Shown here: one piece after another, positions 35,197 to 43,265 of the stretch
Numbering within the stretch: the first letter of the stretch is position 1
How the letters are laid out: each line of letters begins with the position of its first letter
Origin: Candidatus Pseudobacter hemicellulosilyticus
GTDB taxonomy: Bacteria > Bacteroidota > Bacteroidia > Chitinophagales > Chitinophagaceae
Assembly: GCA_029202545.1 (NCBI GenBank)
Contig: CP119311.1
Location: forward strand, 6,510,001 to 6,574,000
Direction: 5' to 3'
Length of the DNA: 64,000 bases
The notes under the pieces: generated by a model
What the model was told of the DNA's origin: nothing
Seen by the model: the letters and a program-made list of their open reading frames with translations, nothing else
Databases searched by the model: none
Position numbers and translations under genes: made by a program

Positions 35197-35212
35197 AGGT
35201 TCGTCCCAAACC
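35197..35212 (-). repeat. GGGACGAACC repeat copy, inverted
   Basis: AGGTTCGTCCCAAACC; exact core on the minus strand at 35198-35207. Confidence 0.8.
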
Positions 35213-35224
35213 TTCAGACTACTT

Positions 35225-35263
35225 AAAAACAAATCGGGGCTTCCCTGCTGGAAAGCCCCGATT
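35225..35263 (-). terminator. Intrinsic terminator of ssb
   Basis: On the minus strand an 11-base stem AATCGGGGCTT / AAGCCCCGATT (35232-35242 with 35253-35263) is followed by TGTTTTTAAG, just beyond the ssb stop at 35306. Confidence 0.85.
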
Positions 35264-35305
35264 GGCTATACTGCACAAAGTGTTACCACAAAAAAACAGG
35301 TCAGT

Positions 35306-35746
35306 TTAGAATGGCAGATCGTCCATGGGTTCATTCATAGGCGCACCACCACCTGTATTGACAGCTGGTCCGGCAGGGGCGCTGGCATAGTTGCTGTCAC
35401 CGCCACCATAACCACCACTGCCACCTTCCGTACGGGCGCCCAGTAATTGTACGTTGAGTACACGCAGGGTCAGGGAAGCACCGGTAGTACCATCATTCTT
35501 GGGATAGGTCCTTACCTCTGGTGTACCTTCTACATACACCTGGGTGCCTTTGCGCAGGTAAGGGGCGATACCAGTACGTTCTGTCCAGTAAGCACATTCC
35601 ACCCAGATAGTCTTGTCTTTCTGGTTTCCCTGGGCATCCTTAAATTTTTCTGTATGGGCCACGTTGAAATTGATCACATTCTTCCCGTTCACTGTGTTCG
35701 TGACGCAATCCTTACCCAGATTGCCGATTACCTGTAGTTTAATCAT
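35306..35746 (-). CDS. ssb: Single-stranded DNA-binding protein
   Basis: A 146-residue SSB. Residues 1-110 form the OB fold (MIKLQVIGNLGKDC, NFNVAHTEKFKD, VECAYWTER, GTQVYVEG). A Gly/Ala-rich flexible linker follows, and the protein ends EPMDDLPF, the acidic SSB C-terminal tip that recruits replication and repair proteins. It binds and protects single-stranded DNA in replication, recombination and repair. It is a single-gene unit with its own terminator, next to the repeat block. Confidence 0.96.
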   Translation of the reverse strand: MIKLQVIGNLGKDCVTNTVNGKNVINFNVAHTEKFKDAQGNQKDKTIWVECAYWTERTGIAPYLRKGTQVYVEGTPEVRTYPKNDGTTGASLTLRVLNVQLLGARTEGGSGGYGGGDSNYASAPAGPAVNTGGGAPMNEPMDDLPF

Positions 35747-35866
35747 AATTTACTTTTTAGCTGCGTACTTAAAATTGTTTCTATTAATGCCGGCAAGATA
35801 CGTTTTCCGTACGAGCCACCAGCAGCCGGTCCCGGCCTGTGGATATCCTTTTGAAAACTCCCGCTC

Positions 35867-38437
35867 CTACCGGGCTGAACCGGCATCTATCAGCCTGCCG
35901 AAGAACAGGGCGTTCAGGAATAATTTGGTGCCACCCAGCCAGTAAGCCCGGAAATTGGGATTGTCCGCCAGGGATATCACCCGGCCCCCACCCAGGGTGC
36001 TGACCTGTACCGCTGCTGATTGCTTCAATACTTCGTAATTGCCTTTCGTGATAAAACCGCTTTGCAAAGGGCTATCTCCATATACGAAGGGCTGCGCATA
36101 CAAGTTTTTAGTTTTTTCCACGAAAATAGATGTGGATTTAAACAGGTCTATATTCGGGTAATTATACCCGTAAGCAAGGGGATGACTACGGTCAATTGTT
36201 GCGCGAAAGATCGCTCCATTCATGCGCTTTGCACCCTCGCGGAACTCACGCTCCGCATAGACCGCTTTTACCAGCGTATCCTCTTTGGCCTTCCGGAAGC
36301 TCAGTTCGGTGAGCCCGTTCTGCGCCGCCCAGGTCACTGCCTCTTCTGTCAGGACCAGCGTACCGCCACCCTGCACCCAGCTTTTCAGCTTTTCCTTGTT
36401 CAGCTCATTGTAATTCCCGCCCACCATGACCAGGGTATTGTAGCGATCCGGATCCATCCGGTTAAAGGTGCCGATCTCCAGCTGCGTGGCCGGTATCTGG
36501 AAGCGCTGGTCCAGCAGGTGCCAGACCTCGCCTGCATCAGTAGCATTAACGCCAGGCCCTACCAGCAGGGCGATAGCAGGTGGTGTCAGTACCGTCATGC
36601 GGGCGCTACCCAGATCAACACCGGTAGAAGCCGCACCCGTAGGCAGGGCTAATACCTCCAGCGCATTGCGGGAAGCCACCTTTTGCAACAGGGCATATAC
36701 CTGCTCCGGTGATCCTTTCTGCAGGCCCACCGGCACCAGGATACTGCCATAATCAAAGGACTGCTGCCCCGCCGCTGTGCGGATAGCAAAAGGGGCCGTA
36801 GCTACTTTAGTGAGTATGCCGGCCATTTGCAGCTCATACAAAGCCCGCGGTGCATAGTAGCTGTCCCAGCGGAATACATAGGCGTAGCGGCTCAGGCCAC
36901 CATTCACCGTACCCGTTGGGAAATGTACAGTATCAATAATAGCCCCCAGCAGTCCTGGCTTGTACTGCCCTGCCCCCAGTTCGGCATAAGGCAGCCCAAA
37001 GGCCAGTGGCATTGTCCAGGCCGTAATATCATAAAATAGACTATCCTTATACGTGAGTGTCTTGTCAAAAATGCCGCGGATCAGCCGGTACTGCGGTTGT
37101 GCAGCGGGTACCAGGAAGGCTTTCTCTTTCTCAAAGCGATACTCCCCGGCAGTCAGGTTCTCTTTCAGCGCATGCACTGTAATCTGGTGACGGCGAAGCA
37201 TCTCTGTGAACAGGGCCGTTTTGGCCGGATCAGCTGCATCGCCATACACATAGCCTTTGACCGGCGCGGCTGATGCTTCGCTGACCGCGCTTTTATAGAA
37301 GTCCCTTTGCCAGGCCAGCAGCTCCTTGCGTAAAGCTTTGGCGCCGGCCAGCGTGGACAGGGTGGTCACAAACTGGTTGCGGATAGTGAAGGGGAACCGC
37401 AGCACGCCGTTGATGGTCTGCTGGGCATGGCCCCTGGAGGAAGCCTGCTCAAAGAGAATACCGATGCAACCCTGCACATCCGGGTAGGTAGAGCCCTTGC
37501 CATAGTAGAAATCATCATAGCTCTCCTTGGTAAAATACAGGGAGCCGATACTATCCAGGTAGGCGGCATGGAACTCGCCCAGTTTTGCTGTCAGCTCCTG
37601 GTTACGGGCGGGGGTGAGCGGGTTGACGCGGGAGGGAACGCCGGGCTGGAAAAAGAACGTGGCGTTGCTGCCCTGCTCGTGGTGATCCGTAAGGATATTG
37701 GGTTTCCAGGCATGGAACCAGCGCAGGCGGTGCTGGCTTTCCACATGAACGGCCGGGAGCCAGTCGCGGTTCAGGTCAAACCAGTAATGGTTGAACCGGC
37801 CACCAGGCCATACCTCGTTGAACTCGCGACTGAAAGGATCAGTGACCAGCTGCTGGCTCTTGTGCTGGTTCACCCAGGTACTGAACCGCTGCAGTCCGTC
37901 CGGGTTAAAAGCGGGGTCCAGCAGGATCACGGTGCTGTCCAGCAATTCCTCAATGCCCTTGCCCTGCGCTGCCGCCAGGTAATAGGCGCTAAGCAGGGCG
38001 GCGTTGGCGCCGCTGGGCTCGTTACCATGGATGGAGTGGCCGATATAGACCACCAGGGGCAGCTGGTCAATATCCAGGGAGCCGGACCGGGCCGGGTCCG
38101 TGAGCAGGACATGCTGCTGGCGGATGGTTTCCAGTTTCTGGTGATTGGCCGGAGAAGTGATGATCAGCAGCACCTGCGGCCGCTGCTCATAGGTAAAACC
38201 CATGGTTTCCAGCTTTATCCTGCCAGGCGCGGCGGTGGCCAGGGCCTGCATATAGTTGACGAGGCGGTCGTGGGTCACATGCCACTCGCCCGGTTCATGG
38301 TAAATAATGTCTTTGGGTTTGGGGATGGCCGGATCATACTGTACGCCGGCAGGAAGGTAATACCCCAGGTCCTGGCTATAGGCTGCCAATGGTCCCAGCA
38401 GCAGGGCCATTGCCACAAAAAATAGCAATTTTCTCAT
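35867..38437 (-). CDS. Exported M14-family zinc carboxypeptidase
   Basis: An 856-residue secreted peptidase. After a signal peptide (to about residue 21) the M14 domain shows GHSIHGNEPSG with zinc ligands His137 and Glu140, then LNRDWLPAVHVESQHR carrying the third-ligand region, and GILFEQASSRGH, whose Glu is the candidate catalytic base. The C-terminal 480 residues look like an additional regulatory domain with GPGVNATDAGE and beta strands. It probably cleaves C-terminal residues from exogenous peptides. The large size with a C-terminal extension is common in Bacteroidota M14 proteins. No operon partner is evident. Confidence 0.9.
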   Translation of the reverse strand: MRKLLFFVAMALLLGPLAAYSQDLGYYLPAGVQYDPAIPKPKDIIYHEPGEWHVTHDRLVNYMQALATAAPGRIKLETMGFTYEQRPQVLLIITSPANHQKLETIRQQHVLLTDPARSGSLDIDQLPLVVYIGHSIHGNEPSGANAALLSAYYLAAAQGKGIEELLDSTVILLDPAFNPDGLQRFSTWVNQHKSQQLVTDPFSREFNEVWPGGRFNHYWFDLNRDWLPAVHVESQHRLRWFHAWKPNILTDHHEQGSNATFFFQPGVPSRVNPLTPARNQELTAKLGEFHAAYLDSIGSLYFTKESYDDFYYGKGSTYPDVQGCIGILFEQASSRGHAQQTINGVLRFPFTIRNQFVTTLSTLAGAKALRKELLAWQRDFYKSAVSEASAAPVKGYVYGDAADPAKTALFTEMLRRHQITVHALKENLTAGEYRFEKEKAFLVPAAQPQYRLIRGIFDKTLTYKDSLFYDITAWTMPLAFGLPYAELGAGQYKPGLLGAIIDTVHFPTGTVNGGLSRYAYVFRWDSYYAPRALYELQMAGILTKVATAPFAIRTAAGQQSFDYGSILVPVGLQKGSPEQVYALLQKVASRNALEVLALPTGAASTGVDLGSARMTVLTPPAIALLVGPGVNATDAGEVWHLLDQRFQIPATQLEIGTFNRMDPDRYNTLVMVGGNYNELNKEKLKSWVQGGGTLVLTEEAVTWAAQNGLTELSFRKAKEDTLVKAVYAEREFREGAKRMNGAIFRATIDRSHPLAYGYNYPNIDLFKSTSIFVEKTKNLYAQPFVYGDSPLQSGFITKGNYEVLKQSAAVQVSTLGGGRVISLADNPNFRAYWLGGTKLFLNALFFGRLIDAGSAR

Positions 38438-38521
38438 ATATGTCTGATTGGTAAACGATTAGGTAAATTAAGCAGATTTTTCCAGCTCCGGGCAACCTTT
38501 CCCCCTTACAGTATGTTGATG

Positions 38522-38529
38522 TATCTTTG
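38522..38529 (+). promoter_or_regulatory. TAnnTTTG promoter of mnmA
   Basis: TATCTTTG, 83 bases before the ATG at 38613. A TTCCCCCTTAC stretch lies about 20 bases upstream. Confidence 0.6.
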
Positions 38530-38612
38530 CTCCCGCTTCGCCCGGAGCCTGCCCGCAGGCTGTCCGGAAGGATAAAGGAAGCTGTCATTTTCTTAGTTAA
38601 CAGTATCGAGTT

Positions 38613-39719
38613 ATGAGCCGGAAAGGTAAAGTTTTAATGGCCATGAGTGGAGGGATCGACAGCACCGTTGCTGCCCTGATGTTACACCACGAAGGATATG
38701 AAGTGGTAGGGATCACCATGAAAACATGGGATTATGCCGCCAGTGGAGGCAGCAAGAAAGAAACAGGCTGCTGCAATGTGGACTCTTTTAATGATGCCCG
38801 CATGGCGGCCGTTCAGCATGGCTTCCCGCATTTCATCCTGGATATCCGGGATGAGTTCGGAGATTTTGTGATCGATAATTTTGTGGACGAATACCTGGCC
38901 GGCCGCACGCCCAACCCCTGTGTGATGTGCAATACCCATATCAAATGGCGCGCATTGCTGAAAAGGGCCGATGCCCTGGGTTGCGATTTTATTGCTACCG
39001 GCCACTATGGCCTGATCCACCAGCATACCAATGGCCGCTATTATATCAGCAAGGGCGTGGATGACACTAAGGACCAGAGCTATGTACTCTGGGGCCTGCA
39101 ACAGGACCTGCTGAGCCGTACCCTGCTCCCCCTGGGTAAATTCCGGAAGACCGAGATCAGGCAGATGGCCCACGATTATGGTTACCCGGAGCTGGCTAAA
39201 AAAAGCGAAAGCTATGAGATCTGCTTTGTGCCCGACAACGATTACCGCGGCTTCCTGAAACGCCGGGTGGACGGGCTGGAAGAAAAAGTGGCAGGCGGTA
39301 ATTTTGTGGACAAAAACGGTAAGGTCCTGGGCCAGCACAAAGGCTATCCCTTTTACACCATTGGCCAGCGCAAGGGCTTGGACATCACTTTCGGAAAGCC
39401 GGTCTATGTCACCAATATCATCCCTGAGACCAATACCGTGATGCTGGGTGATGAGGCTGATCTGAGCCGCCACGATATGCTGGTAGGTAAGATCAACTGG
39501 CTGAAATACGATGGCATTACTGAAGGCATGGAAGCCCTTACCAAGATCCGCTATAAGGACAAGGGCAGCCTGTCCAACCTCTATGCCCATGAGAATGGCA
39601 TCCTGGTCCGCTTTTATGAGGACGCCAAGGGTATTGCCCCGGGACAGAGCGCCGTGTTCTATGAAGGCGATGATGTGATCGGCGGTGGCATTATCCAGCG
39701 TGGCCAGCCCCTGTTTTGA
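38613..39719 (+). CDS. mnmA: tRNA-specific 2-thiouridylase
   Basis: A 368-residue enzyme that thiolates uridine-34 of Lys, Glu and Gln tRNAs using ATP and sulfur relayed from IscS. The PP-loop AMSGGIDSTVAAL is at residues 10-22. NPCVMCNTHIKW (about 103-114) contains one catalytic cysteine and ESYEICFVPDNDY the second. Length is normal. It is a stand-alone gene with a promoter box at 38522-38529 and an intrinsic terminator after it. Confidence 0.97.
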   Translation: MSRKGKVLMAMSGGIDSTVAALMLHHEGYEVVGITMKTWDYAASGGSKKETGCCNVDSFNDARMAAVQHGFPHFILDIRDEFGDFVIDNFVDEYLAGRTPNPCVMCNTHIKWRALLKRADALGCDFIATGHYGLIHQHTNGRYYISKGVDDTKDQSYVLWGLQQDLLSRTLLPLGKFRKTEIRQMAHDYGYPELAKKSESYEICFVPDNDYRGFLKRRVDGLEEKVAGGNFVDKNGKVLGQHKGYPFYTIGQRKGLDITFGKPVYVTNIIPETNTVMLGDEADLSRHDMLVGKINWLKYDGITEGMEALTKIRYKDKGSLSNLYAHENGILVRFYEDAKGIAPGQSAVFYEGDDVIGGGIIQRGQPLF

Positions 39720-39753
39720 TCAGATACAATAAAATAGCCATATACATCGTTCT

Positions 39754-39780
39754 AACCGGGAACCCAGATCCCGGTTTTTT
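39754..39780 (+). terminator. Intrinsic terminator after mnmA
   Basis: AACCGGGA (39754-39761) pairs with TCCCGGTT (39769-39776), with a loop of ACCCAGA and a T-run to 39780. Confidence 0.88.
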
Positions 39781-39814
39781 ACGTATGTTGCAGTTCCAAT
39801 TAACTGATTTTACT

Positions 39815-40582
39815 ATGAAAAGACGCTTACTGCCGGCAATCCTCCTCGTTGCATTGCTGGGTGGATTGATGAGTTGTGAGAAAACAGAACAATATCCCTC
39901 TGATCAGTTAACGGATTACTTTGTGATGGAGCCTGGTAAAACCATTACCTACCGGCTCGATTCCCTCATTTTTATCAACTTCGGTCAAAAAGACACCACC
40001 ATCTCCTACCAGGCCAAAGATGTGGTGGACGCTTCGTATACAGACCAGGCCGGTCAGCCCGCCTGGCGGGTGATCCGCTACCTGCGGGACCTGGAAAGCA
40101 CGGATGATAAGGACTGGCAGGTAGATATGTCCTACCAGGTAAAATTCAGCGGTAAACATGTGGAACTGCTGGAAGATAACCTCACCTACCGGAAATTACA
40201 GCTGCCCATTACCATGGGCTTCAGCTGGCAGGGTAATAACCTGTTACCCACTAACCCCTTCCGGGTGCGCTACCAGTTCAGTAATGACAATGATATCCGC
40301 TCCTGGGATTATATGTATGATGAAGTGGGCGGCACAGAAATTATCAACAACAAACCTTACGAAGACGTAGTAACCGTATTCCAGGCCGGCGACTCAGTCA
40401 ATGTACCGGTCATTATTCCCAATGCTATTGGCTACAAAGATCACTGGGTAGAAAAATATGCCAAAAATATAGGCCTGGTGTACAAAGAAGTGGTACTATG
40501 GGAATACCAACCTGCCAACGGCACTACGCCCAGCTTCCGCGCCGGCTTCGGTATCCGCATGTCCATCCTGGATCACAACTAA
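39815..40582 (+). CDS. Putative lipoprotein
   Basis: A 255-residue protein from the ATG at 39815 (MKRRLLPAIL); in-frame upstream ATG codons precede the mnmA terminator and are disfavoured. The signal peptide ends with lipobox LMSC (Cys21). The mature part begins PSDQLTDYFVMEPGKTITYRLDS and has mostly beta-strand character with repeated Asp/Tyr positions, as in small Bacteroidota cell-surface lipoproteins. No function is recognisable. It converges on the RNA methyltransferase gene over a 57-base gap that carries a repeat copy. Confidence 0.78.
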   Translation: MKRRLLPAILLVALLGGLMSCEKTEQYPSDQLTDYFVMEPGKTITYRLDSLIFINFGQKDTTISYQAKDVVDASYTDQAGQPAWRVIRYLRDLESTDDKDWQVDMSYQVKFSGKHVELLEDNLTYRKLQLPITMGFSWQGNNLLPTNPFRVRYQFSNDNDIRSWDYMYDEVGGTEIINNKPYEDVVTVFQAGDSVNVPVIIPNAIGYKDHWVEKYAKNIGLVYKEVVLWEYQPANGTTPSFRAGFGIRMSILDHN

Positions 40583-40617
40583 GGTTCCCGGGAATTCCCC
40601 ACTGCACAGCGGGCCAA

Positions 40618-40636
40618 CTGGTTCGTCCCAAAATTC
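40618..40636 (-). repeat. GGGACGAACC repeat copy between convergent genes
   Basis: CTGGTTCGTCCCAAAATTC; exact core on the minus strand at 40620-40629. It lies in the 57-base gap between the lipoprotein and the RNA methyltransferase gene. Confidence 0.78.
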
Positions 40637-40639
40637 TTT

Positions 40640-41872
40640 TTATACAGTATTGGATTGGAACAACGCTGCAAACAGGGTATCCGCTTTGCGCTGATAGCCA
40701 GTAAACAATTCCTTTTTCACCAATTGCAGGGTGCTGTTGGCCTGAATAAAGGCAATCATGTCCTCATTTTCTTCCCGGAATACAGAACAGGTAATATACA
40801 GGAAATAGCCGCCGGGCGCCAGCTGGCGCAGGGCAGCCTGTACAATCTTCTTTTGCCGTTCGCTGTAGCTGCGGATCCCTTCAGGGGCAAAAAAGAAAAG
40901 CTGGTCCGGTGTGCGGCCCCAGGTACCCGAGCCGGTGCAGGGAACATCCGCAATGATCAGCGGAAACAGTTGTTTTCCGCCATCCCCGCCCGGAACAGCC
41001 GCCTTATCGGGAGGCAGCTGGGTAAGGTCTGTGACCAGGGCCTTATACTGCAGCATGCCTGCCAGCCGGAACCGTTCCTGCAGGTTATGGATAATACTTT
41101 CCCGCTTATCCGACACCGTTAGCCTGATGCTGGGCCCCAGCAGGTCCCAGGCCATGATGGATTTACCACCGCTGCCAGAGCAGCAATCCCAGACAGCCGG
41201 TTTCTCCGGCAGCTGGTCTTTGACCAGCAGCAGTAACTCCCCTACCCGCTGGGAGCTATGATCCTGTATCACGGCTTCCTGGTCAATATCCAGTACTTTA
41301 TCAGCCCTGGAGCTATTGGGCAGGGCCAGGCATTGCGGCCCCAATACTTCAAAGGATAGGCCTTCCAGCTGCAGCTTTCGCTGCACGCCGGCTTCCTTAC
41401 CGGGACGCAGGCGCAGGAACAGGTCCGGCTGTATCCCGAAAGAAGTGCGGAAAGCGGCCGTATCAATGCCTTCACTGAGCCTGTCGGCCCAGGGAAAGAT
41501 ATTTGCCAGTTCCGCTTCTCCTGTTCCGGCAGGCGCCGGTGCAGCTTCTCCGCCGGCAGCCAGCGCCAGTTTTTCGGTCACCGGCAACTGGGTCAGGGCA
41601 TTCCATTCCGGCTTCAGCTGTTCCAGCAGTTCTTCAGGCCCCTGGGCGCTGACAAACACACCGGCCAGGATCCGCTCCTGGAGAGGCAGCTGGCGCAGGG
41701 AATGCCCCAGCCGGAAATAGCCATAACAGAGCCGGGCGATCTGCCGCCGGTCATTGGAACCGAATTTTTTCTGGCGCGAAAAGAATTGTTTCAGGAATAT
41801 GCTGAAAGGGACCTTGCCCTGGTATTGTTCCAGGAGCTGGCTGGCATTGGACAGGTAAGAAAAGTAACGCAT
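40640..41872 (-). CDS. RsmB/NOP2-family RNA cytosine-C5 methyltransferase
   Basis: A 410-residue SAM-dependent RNA m5C methyltransferase of the Fmu/Sun/NOP2 family. An N-terminal helical NusB-like region (FFSRQKKFGSNDRRQIARLCYGYFRLGH) is followed by the class I methyltransferase: motif I DCCSGSGGKS (about residue 238), motif IV DVPCTGSGTWGRTPD with the first catalytic Cys, and motif VI ITCSVFREENED with the nucleophilic Cys. It probably modifies 16S rRNA. It is the last gene in its strand block, following sucB with an unusual hairpin in between. Confidence 0.92.
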   Translation of the reverse strand: MRYFSYLSNASQLLEQYQGKVPFSIFLKQFFSRQKKFGSNDRRQIARLCYGYFRLGHSLRQLPLQERILAGVFVSAQGPEELLEQLKPEWNALTQLPVTEKLALAAGGEAAPAPAGTGEAELANIFPWADRLSEGIDTAAFRTSFGIQPDLFLRLRPGKEAGVQRKLQLEGLSFEVLGPQCLALPNSSRADKVLDIDQEAVIQDHSSQRVGELLLLVKDQLPEKPAVWDCCSGSGGKSIMAWDLLGPSIRLTVSDKRESIIHNLQERFRLAGMLQYKALVTDLTQLPPDKAAVPGGDGGKQLFPLIIADVPCTGSGTWGRTPDQLFFFAPEGIRSYSERQKKIVQAALRQLAPGGYFLYITCSVFREENEDMIAFIQANSTLQLVKKELFTGYQRKADTLFAALFQSNTV

Positions 41873-41890
41873 CTGGGGGTACTATTAACA

Positions 41891-41928
41891 GCAAGCGTGC
41901 CAGTTATGAAGAAACCTGGCACGCTTGC
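41891..41928 (-). other. Thirteen-base perfect hairpin between sucB and the RNA methyltransferase gene
   Basis: GCAAGCGTGCCAG (41891-41903) pairs with CTGGCACGCTTGC (41916-41928), with a 12-base loop. No T-run on either strand. It lies between the sucB stop (41957) and the methyltransferase start (41872). It could be a terminator without a U-tract, a processing site, or an attenuator of readthrough. Confidence 0.8.
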
Positions 41929-41956
41929 ATAGAATCCTAAAGTATATTGATCCGGA

Positions 41957-43189
41957 TCAAAGCTCCAGCAGTGCTTTCACCGGGTCTTTGCCAAAGAGTA
42001 ATTGTTCTGGGTTTTCCAGCAGGTCTTTCACGCGTACCAGGAAGCTGACAGATTCCCGGCCGTCAATGATTCGGTGATCATAGCTGACCGCCAGGTACAT
42101 CATGGGACGAACCACCACCTGGCCACTCACTGCCACCGGTCTTTCCTGGATCTTGTGCATACCCAGGATAGCGCTTTGCGGGATATTGATGATGGGCGTG
42201 CTCATCAGGGAGCCGAATACACCACCGTTGGTGATGGTGAAAGTGCCGCCCTGCAGCTCTTCCATGGACAGTTTATTGTCCTTGGCCTTATTGGCCAGCT
42301 CAATCACTTTTTTCTCGATCTCCGCCATGCTCAGGCTTTCCGCGTTGCGGATCACCGGAACGGTAAGGCCACGGGGGGTGGACACGGCAATAGAGATATC
42401 ACAGTACTGGTGGTATACCAGGTGATCCCCGTCAATATAGGCGTTCACGGCAGGCCATTCCTGCAGGGCAATGCAGACAGCCTTGGTGAAGAAGCTCATA
42501 AAGCCCAGGCCCACGCCGTGCAGCTCCTTGAACTTGTCCTTGTATTTGGATCGGATCTCCATGATACGGGTCATATCCACCTCATTGAAAGTGGTGAGCA
42601 TGGCCGTTGTATTCTTGGCTTCTACCAGGCGGCGGGAAATGGTTTTCCGCAGCTGGCTCATTTTTTCTCTTTTTTCTTCGCGGCTGAAGAGGGGGGCGCC
42701 ACCAGTCACTTTACCGGGGTTGCTCAGAGCGGCCAGTACATCATCCTTGATGATCTTGCCCTGGTAACCGCTGGGAGTAACCGATTTGGGGTCCACTTTT
42801 TTATCAGCAATGATGGCCGCCGCCACAGGAGTGGCTTTGATATCATTGGGAACAGCAGTAACGGGCGCCTGGCTGGCGGCGGGCTGGGCCGGGGCAGCTG
42901 CCTTTTCTTTAGGTGCGGGTTCCTCAGCCGGGGCGGCTCCTTCAGGTTTGGGCGCCGTTTCATCGATAGAGGCCAGTACATCCCCGATCTTCAGGGTATC
43001 GCCTTCATTGATGCCGGTCAGTTTCAGGATACCTGCCTGTTCTGCATTGACTTCAAATGTAGCTTTCTCGCTTTCCAGTTCTGCTATCACTTCATCCCGC
43101 TCTACATAATCTCCATCCTTCTTTGTCCATTTCAATAAAGTGACCTCACTGATTGATTCACCAACTGTCGGAACTTTAATATCGATCAT
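41957..43189 (-). CDS. sucB: Dihydrolipoamide succinyltransferase (2-oxoglutarate dehydrogenase E2)
   Basis: A 410-residue E2 subunit. The ATG at 43189 begins MIDIKVPTVGESISEV. The lipoyl domain occupies residues 1-78, with the lipoylated lysine Lys42 in ELESEKATFEV. A Pro/Ala-rich linker, an E1/E3-binding domain (VTPSGYQGKIIKDDVL) and the catalytic acyltransferase domain follow, with DHRIIDG holding the active-site histidine. It transfers succinyl groups to CoA in the TCA cycle. It lies 76 bases downstream of sucA on the same strand. Confidence 0.96.
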   Translation of the reverse strand: MIDIKVPTVGESISEVTLLKWTKKDGDYVERDEVIAELESEKATFEVNAEQAGILKLTGINEGDTLKIGDVLASIDETAPKPEGAAPAEEPAPKEKAAAPAQPAASQAPVTAVPNDIKATPVAAAIIADKKVDPKSVTPSGYQGKIIKDDVLAALSNPGKVTGGAPLFSREEKREKMSQLRKTISRRLVEAKNTTAMLTTFNEVDMTRIMEIRSKYKDKFKELHGVGLGFMSFFTKAVCIALQEWPAVNAYIDGDHLVYHQYCDISIAVSTPRGLTVPVIRNAESLSMAEIEKKVIELANKAKDNKLSMEELQGGTFTITNGGVFGSLMSTPIINIPQSAILGMHKIQERPVAVSGQVVVRPMMYLAVSYDHRIIDGRESVSFLVRVKDLLENPEQLLFGKDPVKALLEL

Positions 43190-43265
43190 ATACTGTGTTT
43201 CTTTAAAAATCCAATGAATACAAGGATGCATGTATCAATGGCCTTTGCCAGATACCTTAACCTGT

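Larger units (their letters stand above)
34847..35305 (+). repeat. Intergenic block of clustered GGGACGAACC repeats
   Basis: This 459-base gap has no coding sequence. Exact cores lie at 34877-34886 and 34945-34954 (plus orientation) and at 35198-35207 (minus orientation), with a one-mismatch copy at 35061-35070 and a three-mismatch copy at 34991-35000 (both minus). Two extended minus-oriented units share CAGGTTTGTTC, then GTAAC, then the core, at 35029-35075 and 35166-35212. The gap lies between the 3' ends of two convergent genes. A terminator for ssb is at its right end. Confidence 0.8.

Noticed and set aside
42104..42113. Exact GGGACGAACC core inside sucB
   Set aside because: It encodes the conserved VVVRPMMY segment of E2 enzymes, so coding constraint explains it. 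It is not counted as a repeat copy.
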